A stretch of 12,552 nucleotides of DNA from Cylindrotheca closterium (taxonomy: Eukaryota > Bacillariophyta > Bacillariophyceae > Bacillariales > Bacillariaceae), in the NCBI GenBank assembly GCA_933822405.4, contig CAKOGP040001955.1, positions 1-12,552 of the forward strand, read 5' to 3'. Position 1 is the stretch's first letter, and every line of letters starts with the position of its first letter. This document shows, piece after piece, positions 6,488 through 12,552 of the stretch. The position numbers were made by a program, and so were the translations under genes. The notes below the pieces were generated by a model that was not told where the DNA came from, did not search any database, and saw only the letters and a program-made list of their open reading frames with translations.

Positions 6488-8591
6488 AAGTAGATCGTAA
6501 CGAAAGTGGGTCTGATTGAGATGACCTGCAAGAATTCGATGATTCCCGGCCTCCATCTCGCTTATTCTTATTTACATAATCCTTCATTGCGGTTGCTTCC
6601 TCGTCAGTCAGCTTACAATGGGAATGCTTACGTTCACAGTTCTCCTTGCATTCGCCCTTTGTGTGCCAAATGAGGCACAGTTCCTTTCCGTTGGCGTGCT
6701 TTGGAGGCTGTTCGCCTGTCCGTTTGATTAACTCAGTAGTAGTTCTTCCGGTGTAGCGATGTTCTTTGTTCATGTCAGGATTTTTTACTGATTCGCCCAG
6801 GCACTTCTTCTGGACCCTTTCCTTCTCTCTCTTCAGCTGACTCTCAGTCTTGTCTCCTGTTCCACCAGGTCCGCCAGAGTCCTTTGCGACGACAAACAAG
6901 TTTGACTCTGGTAGGCTTCCTCCATGGTAGCATGTCTCCATGTAGGTGCCCAAGTCGGATAGGTTTTCTTCTGCGTTCGTGCCGGATCTCACCAAACGCT
7001 CAAAGTAACGATCAATTTGGGAATAGATTCCGAAGAGAAATCGCTCGAGTGCTTGCTCCTGCTGGGACACTCCCATTTTTTGTGCGATCGAATCCACATT
7101 CTTTGCAAACTTTTTGTACACGGCTGTCAGTGGATGAGTTTTCCCAAGCACTACACGGTAGAATACCCGCATACCATTGACCATCTCACGGAACTGCATG
7201 GGATCCTTTGGGAAGATAGCATGCTTGATCTTGTCGTGGGCTTGATGATCCTCCATTGAAGCGGTTGTCTTTTCGCCCGTCAACCAATAGTCGCTCTTGT
7301 TGTAATCGTTGATCGCAGTTGCATTTTTGTAGTGCTGGAAACAGACACTATTAAACACGTTCAAACCCTTTTCAACGTTGCCGTGCAAACAAAATTCCAA
7401 TTCCACCAGGCTCTTAATTACTCGGGCTGAAACGATGAATTCCAAATTGAGGTTCAGTTTCTCGGCCTCATCGTCCAGCAGGGACTGCACAATTCCAATT
7501 GATTTGTGCTTCTTACACTTTGCTAGCTCGTGCCAGAGGGTGGGAAGCTGAGCTGAGGTCGTAGTACCAGCAACTCGCTTCAGATAGATGAGTCTTGTGG
7601 GCCACTTCTTTTCCACTGTATTTGGGGGCGCCTTGTCTGATGCTTGTCCATGGATGCCCGCTACCACTACCTCCGAAAGCGATTCCACGGAGGTCTTGGT
7701 CGTCTTATTACTCTCCTCAACGGCTGCCAAGGTCTTGGTGAGCAGTTCGTAGGTCTTGTCGGGGGAATCTCCAATTGAGTCCTCTGAGTCCAATCCGGCA
7801 AAATCCGAATTGATTACTCCGGAAACCCAACGTTGGGCAGATGCCGCAGTGAGAACAGCAGGTTCTCTGACGTTCTTCTTTGAAAGCTGATCTCTCCCGA
7901 TGACCGTGTTTGCCACGCGCCAATGGTCCACGAAGTGCCGGAACTTCTCATGCACTTCCAAAATTTTTTCAGGCTCCTTGCTGTTGGCGAGAATCTTGAT
8001 TCTGTCAATCACCAATTGCAAGACTTTGCGTGCCAACAATCCGTCCCAAGCAATATCCAAGAACTCCTTGGGAATGGGCATTTGCTTGCGTGTAACCAGT
8101 AGGTTGTAAGCCGTCTCAGGATCTTTGTCAGTGATATCCTCCATCACAAACAACTTGGAGTGATCCTGCTCGAGCTCCTCGTTTATCAACCACGCCTCCA
8201 ACCTCGGAACCTTAACCGGATCGGTTTTTGAGAAGGCCTTTGCCGGCCAAGAGAATGCCAGTGGGTCGCTCCCGTTCTCCATAACGTCATGGTCCAGCAC
8301 GTACAACTTATCGAAATGCTGCTCTTTCTTTTCGCCAACCGTTGTGTACCTAATCATTGGACAATGCCAAAAATTAAAGTTGTTCACCTGTTCCTTGGGC
8401 CATCCCGTGTACCAGGCGGGGGCGCCTCCTTGTACACCCTTTTCGACAAGGCTGTTTAGATCTTGCAACTGAAGGTCCTTGGTGGGATCAAAGGCATCAA
8501 GGACCGCCTTGGAATCATGGTTTGGGTAGCTTGCCTGGGTGGTGAGATAGCGGTAGCTCTTTTTGCGCACGGTGAAGTCCGTAATGGTCAT
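6396..8591 (-). CDS. Gag-like protein with a CCCH zinc finger, 731 residues
   Basis: This is the first ORF of the minus-strand retroelement, probably the capsid/nucleic-acid-binding protein. The ATG at 8591 is the first in frame, and the 5' repeat begins only 38 bases upstream. The N-terminal third holds HFDKLYVLDHDVM and DITDKDPETAYNLL. A Ser/Thr-rich linker around residues 265-325 is followed by a mostly helical region containing ALERFLFGIYSQIDRYFERL (about 535-555), as expected of a capsid-like fold. A Gly-rich and basic segment (SGGPGGTGDKTES) precedes the finger Cys639-x8-Cys648-x3-Cys652-x3-His656, shaped like the CCCH fingers of diatom retroelement Gag proteins. A KDYVNKNKRDGG tail follows. 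The frame is uninterrupted for 732 codons, which implies recent insertion or selection. The last 24 codons overlap the RT frame. Confidence 0.68.
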   Translation of the reverse strand: MTITDFTVRKKSYRYLTTQASYPNHDSKAVLDAFDPTKDLQLQDLNSLVEKGVQGGAPAWYTGWPKEQVNNFNFWHCPMIRYTTVGEKKEQHFDKLYVLDHDVMENGSDPLAFSWPAKAFSKTDPVKVPRLEAWLINEELEQDHSKLFVMEDITDKDPETAYNLLVTRKQMPIPKEFLDIAWDGLLARKVLQLVIDRIKILANSKEPEKILEVHEKFRHFVDHWRVANTVIGRDQLSKKNVREPAVLTAASAQRWVSGVINSDFAGLDSEDSIGDSPDKTYELLTKTLAAVEESNKTTKTSVESLSEVVVAGIHGQASDKAPPNTVEKKWPTRLIYLKRVAGTTTSAQLPTLWHELAKCKKHKSIGIVQSLLDDEAEKLNLNLEFIVSARVIKSLVELEFCLHGNVEKGLNVFNSVCFQHYKNATAINDYNKSDYWLTGEKTTASMEDHQAHDKIKHAIFPKDPMQFREMVNGMRVFYRVVLGKTHPLTAVYKKFAKNVDSIAQKMGVSQQEQALERFLFGIYSQIDRYFERLVRSGTNAEENLSDLGTYMETCYHGGSLPESNLFVVAKDSGGPGGTGDKTESQLKREKERVQKKCLGESVKNPDMNKEHRYTGRTTTELIKRTGEQPPKHANGKELCLIWHTKGECKENCERKHSHCKLTDEEATAMKDYVNKNKRDGGRESSNSCRSSQSDPLSLRSTLAPCRTNATPSNKKWGSCGGSFGAMAPEPT

Positions 8592-8629
8592 GATGATGGG
8601 TGTTGCAGGTAGAAAAGCCGTGTGCTTTT

Positions 8630-8851
8630 GTAATCTGAATAACTATCTATTCCTAAACTTCAAATTCACTCTGTCAAATACAGAGCAGTCTTTTCAAAAG
8701 GAACGAGCTGCAACTGAGCTGCAGCTCATTCACCAACTTCTTTCACAACCTCTTTGGTACGTAGCTTTCCACTGTCCTGCTACTGTACCTTCTTTGCATA
8801 CGTACTTGGGCGTTCCGATCAGTCCGTCCTTCGCTAGCCAACACCTGCAGC
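8630..8851. repeat. 222-bp direct repeat, copy A
   Basis: This copy matches 9009-9230 at a constant offset of 379 bases, with only a few substitutions seen by eye (for example near 8637, 8657 and 8705). It lies just upstream of the minus-strand Gag start. It contains the complement-rich GAGCTGCA/TGCAGCTC stem, here with one mismatch in the arm. It ends exactly at ACACCTGCAGC, where the 43-bp match to the Trp-rich ORF begins. Confidence 0.92.
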
Positions 8852-8892
8852 GATTGCTCATCCTTCTCAATCGCTTTGGATTTTGCAGACTC
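8850..8892 (+). repeat. 43-bp relic of the Trp-rich ORF
   Basis: The sequence matches 2974-3016 base for base except at one position (TTTCGCAG against TTTTGCAG). In the same frame it encodes AIAHPSQSLWI. The match ends abruptly on both sides: upstream is the repeat copy A and downstream is unrelated DNA. Confidence 0.9.
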
Positions 8893-9008
8893 CAATTGGG
8901 CCTAAAAGAGTTTCAATGATGTTTTTGGGCTGACAGTTGTTACTAGCTGTTGGCCCCCAATCCCCCAGCGCAAGCGCTGGTTTCCTCCAAGGGTGAGGTG
9001 GGACTAGG
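8893..9008. other. Spacer between the 222-bp repeats, with a perfect short hairpin
   Basis: The spacer includes a perfect 7-bp stem with a two-base loop: CCAGCGC, AA, GCGCTGG (8965-8980). It is flanked by C-rich sequence (GGCCCCCAATCCCC) and followed by a G-rich stretch ending TGGGACTAGGG. No open frame of note crosses it. Confidence 0.6.
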
Positions 9009-9230
9009 GTAATCTTAATAACTATCTATTCCTAGACTTCAAATTCACTCTGTCAAATACAGAGCAGTCTTTTCAAAAGGAATGAGCTGCAACTGAGCTG
9101 CAGCTCATTCACCAACTTCTTTCACAACCTCTTTGGTACGTAGCTTTCCACTGTCCTGCTACTGTACCTTCTTTGCATACGTACTTGGGCGTTCCGATCA
9201 GTCCGTCCTTCGCTAGCCAACACCTGCAGC
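9009..9230. repeat. 222-bp direct repeat, copy B
   Basis: Copy B of the repeat at 8630-8851. It carries a perfect 11-bp inverted repeat, AATGAGCTGCA (9081-9091) and TGCAGCTCATT (9099-9109), around a 7-base loop. It ends at the same base as copy A but continues into the 90-bp repeat, not into the relic of the Trp-rich ORF. Confidence 0.92.
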
Positions 9231-9233
9231 CCA

Positions 9234-9430
9234 TTCTATCTTGCTACTTTGGGAAAGGCAAAATGCTGGTCCTCTGTGCTGTTTTGACAGAATTCTAACA
9301 GGAATGGGATTCATGACCCAGACCTTAACGATTCCAGAGATTCTGTCTTGCTACTTTGGGCAAGGCAAAATGCTGGTCCTCTGTGCTGTTTTGACAGAAT
9401 TCTAACAGGAATGGGATTCATGACCCAGAC
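9234..9430. repeat. 90-bp direct repeat in two copies, period 107
   Basis: Copies at 9234-9323 and 9341-9430 differ at two positions only (an A/G near the start, and GGGAAAGG against GGGCAAGG). They are separated by 17 unrelated bases. Each contains GACAGAATTCTAAC and ends ATGACCCAGAC. The minus strand has a short open frame through them, with no recognisable product. Confidence 0.92.
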
Positions 9431-9563
9431 TGTTATCCACGAAAAACCCCCCTTCCCATACCCACTTTTGGGCTTTTCTAAAAAAATATCACCATAGAAA
9501 TTAAAAATGGTCATTTTTAGAATAGATGGTATTAACGCCAATAAGACAATGAGGCAGTGGGAA

Positions 9564-9580
9564 CCCCCCCCCCCCCCCCC
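9564..9580 (+). repeat. Homopolymer of 17 C
   Basis: An uninterrupted run of C separates the AT-rich sequence after the 90-bp repeats from the CCCACAACT array. Its length may be unreliable in any assembly. Confidence 0.95.
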
Positions 9581-9618
9581 AATTCTCCGTGAGTTGCAAG
9601 ATTTTCCTATAACATGTT

Positions 9619-10196
9619 TTTTCCCACAACTCATTTTTTCCCACAACTCTATTTTGATTCCCACAACTAGTTGTGGGAATTCCCTCAACAGTTGTGGGAA
9701 AACTGTCATTTTATGCAGAAAACTACGCAGGATGTGTACTGACGACTCTAATTGTAGTTGTGGGAAGTTTCCCACAACTCTAATTGTAGTTGTAAAAAGT
9801 TTCCCACAACTGTAATTGTTTTGTGGGAATTCCCACAACTATTGTGGGAAAACTGTCCGTTACAAGCACACATAAAACAGCGTAGGATATGTACTGACTA
9901 AAAATATACAGTACATATGAAGTTTCCCACAAATCTAATTTTTTTCCTCAATATTTCTTGTTATATAAAGGGCAAAAATAAAGGACAAATAAGCAGGATA
10001 ACCCAACCTCCCAATCGGAAAACATTTAAGAAGACATCCCACAACTAGTTGGGGAATTTCCCACAACTAATTTTTCTGATTCCTACAACTACTGTAGTTG
10101 TGGGAATTTTGGCAAAAAACTGTTCCCACAACTAGTTGTGGGAAATTGCGTTAAATATTGCGGGGATGAAACAGAATGAAAAGGGGGAATTCCCAC
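9619..10196. repeat. Dense array of CCCACAACT in both orientations, with long palindromes
   Basis: TTCCCACAACT occurs on the plus strand at 9621, 9638, 9658, 9769, 9801, 9830, 10058 and 10123. Its reverse complement AGTTGTGGGAA occurs at 9669, 9690, 9756, 10096 and 10134, and variants lie at 9680, 9821, 9842, 9924, 10038, 10050 and 10081. Adjacent opposite copies form perfect palindromes: 24 bp at 9657-9680, 22 bp at 10123-10144 and 18 bp at 9821-9838. Others are imperfect (9680-9700, 9830-9850, 10038-10055). A 32-bp tandem unit is visible at 9745-9820. A larger, partial duplication of about 150 bp repeats GTGGGAAAACTGTC and GTACTGAC. The spacers are AT-rich and variable. No open frame makes sense through the array. 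Confidence 0.92.
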
Positions 10197-11140
10197 TGCC
10201 TCAGTGCAAACGGCAATTTTTTGGGGATTTTAGCCCTATGCTCAAAAGTACTTTGCGACAATTTTTGATTTCTGGATGATGAATCAACTGATTTGCATCA
10301 CCACTCACAATGGGACAATGATTGAGGGCAAAATGGAAGCCAAAGAAGGTAACTACGCCGGTTACAACACAGACACCATCTACAACACGTGTTCCAGAAG
10401 AGCAATGGGGTTTGATTTGCAATCATGCAAGGTCAGAGAGTGGTGTGATAGCTATCGACAAGAAAATGAAACAAGCACAGAAGAGGCTCAAAGCGACACG
10501 ACCAAATGAAGGATTCCTCTTCCCTTTCCTTCCCTTCTTTTGTCCCCAAGGTCCAAGGTCTACTATGGTTTCTGTGTTGCTGTGGCAGTTGCTGATGGCA
10601 ATTGATGAAGATGTTGATGAGAATGGCAAAGACTGCCACTGTGGAGAGAATGGAATGAATTAAAGAAGACGAAGAGTCGTAGGTAATGTAGTGCAGGCTT
10701 GGATGTAGGTAATATGTTAGCTTTCCCTCGGTACTGCAGTGGTAATGTTGACAAAGGTGATGTCTTGGATGCCATTTTGGTTCCATTTTGGTTCCATTGG
10801 TACGGAAAAATTCCACAAGGCACTTGGTGGAATTTGAGCGCAAACCTGGTATTTTCTGTATGTCATCAGTTTCCGAACCCATTGCGCACTTCTATGCGCT
10901 CGCCCGTTGAGAGTTCTTCAACCACATCAATTTTCCCTTCCATCGGCAATGGTGAGCCTTGAGGCCGAGGAAAGCATCACCCTCTGGAGGAAAACTTGTG
11001 GGTTGCCGACATTCTCTGCATTTTGACCGTATCCATCTTGTTTATGAAGCGATATGGATGAATTTGCTCCTTTAGCTACCAGAAACTAACAAGTAGGAAT
11101 CAGTTTCCTTGCCTGTCACTGACTTCACCCTGTTGTCACC
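10197..11140. other. About 0.94 kb without a recognisable gene
   Basis: Several short frames exist on both strands (for example 10322-10663 plus and 10433-10882 minus), but they overlap each other, have uneven composition and show no family feature. I therefore call none of them. A small 11-bp tandem repeat (CCATTTTGGTT, about 2.6 units from 10772) is present. Nothing else stands out. Confidence 0.55.
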
Positions 11141-11361
11141 TTGTCCAACACTACCATGTCATCTGAATATTCTTCAACAAATCACCTCACACAAGAGGAA
11201 CTACAACAGGACGTCCAATCTCAGTTACTGACGCTCAAGAATGGACAGCTGAGCTTCCGTTTATGGGTCTCTGTGACTATGATGACAATGAATCAGTTGA
11301 CCTCTTCTTGTTTGTTACAAATGGGCCTAAATTTACAAGAGCACAATTCAATCTAGATCAG
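11141..11361 (+). pseudogene. Possible small broken ORF, unrecognised
   Basis: Frame 2 starts MSSEYSSTNHLTQEELQQDV at 11141 and looks protein-like at first. Frame 1, open from 11167 to a TGA at 11359-11361, has the more coding-like tail: TDAQEWTAELPFMGLCDYDD followed by NESVDLFLFVTNGPKF. A change between these frames near 11210-11230 would give one acidic protein of about 70 residues. I recognise no family. The case rests on composition alone and may be chance. Confidence 0.25.
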
Positions 11362-11623
11362 TGACCACCTACAAATGCAGGTAGAAAGAAGTTGCTCATG
11401 CACTTGCAGCAACTTGCTCTTAAGTGAAGTATGGCACCGATTTTGAGAGAATGTTATTATTCTTGGTGAACGCTCGAGATTACACTAGAAGATAAAGATA
11501 TAAGACTGCTAACGTGTGAATCGTATTGCTCCGAGTCACAAAAACCCGTTCTTGATACAATTCTGTCACTCCCCAAATGGGTGAGTGAGTGAGGACCTAA
11601 TCCTCCTCAGCTGTGTCATCTAC
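11362..11623. other. Region downstream of the minus-strand copia RNase H; candidate polypurine tract
   Basis: On the minus strand, TTTGGGGAG (11577-11569) is followed directly by TGACAGAATTG (from 11568), about 50 bases after the RNase H stop. This is the order expected of a copia polypurine tract and LTR start. Positions 11585-11594 hold short GTGA repeats. No LTR partner is visible. Confidence 0.3.
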
Positions 11624-11840
11624 TCAGGAAAGTAGTGTACGTAGCTGTGGCCATATTTGTTGATATCTTTTGCTAAGGATATCGGCCAGGTGTTTAGCAC
11701 CTTCAATGTGTAGAAAGGAGGGCATATTGTATGCAATAGCCTCTCTAAAACGGTGGAACGACAGTACAATATGTCGCTTGTGCGGTTTTGTATTAGGTCT
11801 TGATGTGCTGTTGGTAACAGTCTCAGTAGTCTTGGTTCCA
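11624..11840 (-). pseudogene. Ty1/copia Pol remnant: C-terminal end of RNase H
   Basis: The minus strand encodes VTNSTSRPNTKPHKRHIVLS, then FHRFREAIAYNMPSF, then HIEGAKHLADILSKRYQQIW with PQLRTLLS and a stop at 11624. The blocks KxHKRHxxLSFHRxREAI and the ADILSK box before a WP-x-L-x-x-LL end are standard for the last part of copia RNase H in diatoms and dinoflagellates. The family usually has NPADILSKHW here, so HLADILSKRY shows some decay. The reading frame continues upstream to 11968, but that part lacks the expected GAEF and GDN motifs, so only the last 70-odd residues are recognisable. It is a different copia lineage from the 239-1816 copy, whose end is DADLLTKQL. Confidence 0.72.
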
Positions 11841-12374
11841 TCAATATGAGGCAAAGAAAACCTTTTCAGGTGAAAAACTTTGTTCACATGACTTAATGGC
11901 AACAAGGCATGCCATATGTGTAGGTGGTACAATGTTGTCTTATACCGTTTAGTTATATGCGGAGGCAAGCCATCAAGGAGTGGCTCATTGCCTTCGAGCA
12001 GTGGTTACAGACCAGTTGTCTGCTCCCCATGAGTCTGAGCAACAATATGGTCAGAATCCATTTGGTCTTCAGTTGAAGTGGTCAATTGCTTCATCAATGT
12101 TGAACGGTCGTGAATGTTTATCAAATGATGTGAAATCTTGGACCTGGAACACCCGGCAGATCGATGACTTTAGAATTCCTTGTGGTTCCTTCTCGCGAGA
12201 TGACTACAGTAACTCACGAAGAAGACATTTCTCATATATAAGAACATCTTGTCATTCATAAATAGTTTAGAACCAAAAGGGACATTTTTTAAATCTTTAG
12301 TCATTAATAATCTATTTAGAGGTCCAGCTAACATAATGATGGAAAAACTGCTTTCAGGTCGCGACTCATTACTT
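11841..12374. other. About 0.53 kb without a recognisable gene
   Basis: A plus-strand frame at 11980-12261 and a minus-strand frame broken by TAA near 12006 both have protein-like stretches but no recognisable motif. The sequence becomes AT-rich after 12240. This may be degraded retroelement internal sequence upstream of the RNase H remnant, but no motif proves it. Confidence 0.4.
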
Positions 12375-12478
12375 CTCGTTCCGAATAAAAATTACTCGTT
12401 CCGAGTAAAAATTACTCGTTCCGAATAAAAATTACTCGTTCCGAATAAAAATTACTCGTTCCGAATAAAAATTACTCG
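12375..12478. repeat. 20-bp minisatellite, five units
   Basis: CCGAATAAAAATTACTCGTT repeats five times from 12381 to 12480 with no change in period. One unit has CCGAGTAAAA and therefore makes a perfect inverted repeat, CGAGTAA and TTACTCG around three A. In the other units the arm has one mismatch. Confidence 0.95.
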
Positions 12479-12499
12479 CCTTGCAATGTGAGTTATTTC

Positions 12500-12552
12500 T
12501 CGTTTTGGTGGCTTCTCATCGTTTTGGTGGCTTCTCATCGTTTCTGGAAGTC
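12500..12552. repeat. 19-bp repeat at the right edge, about 2.5 units
   Basis: CGTTTTGGTGGCTTCTCAT occurs at 12501 and 12520, and a diverging third start (CGTTTCTGG) follows at 12539. The repeat may continue beyond the window. It shares only the CTCGTT start with the 20-bp repeat to its left. Confidence 0.85.

Larger units (their letters stand above)
5450..9230 (-). mobile_element. Gag-RT retroelement, 3'-truncated, with 5' repeats
   Basis: Reading on the minus strand, the element has a repeated leader (the 222-bp repeats at 9230-9009 and 8851-8630), 38 bases of spacer, a 731-residue Gag, and an RT that overlaps the Gag end in another frame. It then ends abruptly against the plus-strand copia Gag near 5450-5455. 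Connection and thumb regions, RNase H and any integrase or recombinase are missing. The RT signature is not that of copia (no YTDD/YVDD context, no copia tail) and looks closest to the non-copia RTs common in diatoms, possibly DIRS/Ngaro-like. The superfamily assignment is an inference. Confidence 0.55.

Noticed and set aside
8563..8919. Plus-strand ORF of 118 codons across repeat copy A
   Set aside because: It runs through a duplicated non-coding repeat and ends in the relic of the Trp-rich gene in the wrong frame.
9311..9838. Minus-strand ORF of 175 codons
   Set aside because: It is made of the 90-bp repeat, the poly-C run read as Gly, and the CCCACAACT array read as a repeated FPQL-type phrase. 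It is low-complexity, with no coding evidence.
9619..10196. CRISPR-like array from repeated short palindromes
   Set aside because: The motif occurs in both orientations with irregular spacers of 0 to over 80 bases, there are no cas-like genes, and the surrounding families are eukaryotic.
10322..10882. Overlapping plus and minus ORFs of 113 and 149 codons
   Set aside because: They lie on opposite strands of the same DNA, with no recognisable domain, no repeat homology and no consistent start context.
11980..12261. Plus-strand ORF of 93 codons with a Ser/Arg-rich tail
   Set aside because: I see no motif, and it sits beside a minus-strand copia remnant, so it could be antisense to decayed element sequence.

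Overview
This window reads as a repeat-rich stretch of a eukaryotic nuclear genome, most likely from a diatom or a related microalga. The evidence is the protein families, not a database match. It has Ty1/copia Pol and Gag fragments of the type that fills diatom genomes (CoDi-like), a second retroelement whose reverse transcriptase (RT) carries the LSPIG-VPQ / RPRMIVDYSF / LPMGWTESPP signature, and a decayed tyrosine-recombinase-like fragment (GLANLTLWLGWLQSSE). There are no bacterial-style operons, rRNA genes or tRNA genes that I can see. No host gene is complete with confidence.

Layout from left to right. (1) 1-267, minus strand: an open, unrecognised reading frame that runs off the left edge. 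(2) 239-1816, plus strand: a broken copia Pol (RT plus RNase H) with two frameshifts and a damaged catalytic motif, followed by a polypurine tract and a likely 3' LTR edge near 2030. (3) 2160-2735: a tyrosine-recombinase-like pseudogene with two in-frame stops. (4) 2926-3624: an intact but unrecognised Trp-rich ORF of 232 residues. (5) 3625-4697: non-coding DNA with two short-motif repeat clusters. (6) 4700-5455, plus strand: the N-terminal part of a copia Gag. It collides tail-to-tail with (7), a minus-strand retroelement whose RT (6469 to about 5450) and Gag (8591-6396) overlap in a +1 frame arrangement. (8) 8630-9430: a 222-bp direct repeat in two copies, then a 90-bp direct repeat in two copies. 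(9) 9619-10196: a dense array of the motif CCCACAACT in both orientations, including near-perfect long palindromes. (10) 10197-11620: no recognisable gene. (11) 11624-11840, minus strand: the C-terminal end of another copia RNase H. (12) 12375-12552: two short minisatellites that run off the right edge.

The genes do not form one pathway. They are the nested and decaying remains of at least four retroelements: copia Pol, copia Gag, the Gag-RT element and a second copia Pol end. They are interspersed with short repetitive arrays. The minus-strand Gag-RT element is the best preserved: its 731-residue Gag is uninterrupted, and its RT is open but truncated at the Gag junction. The recombinase-like fragment at 2160-2735 comes from a family that may travel with RTs of this kind (DIRS/Ngaro-like elements), but in this window the two lie on opposite strands and are not contiguous.

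I found no obvious defence or regulatory system. The parts least explained by known families are the two both-orientation short-motif arrays (3732-3870 and 9619-10196), the Trp-rich ORF with a 43-bp relic of itself 5.9 kb away, and the +1 Gag/RT overlap.
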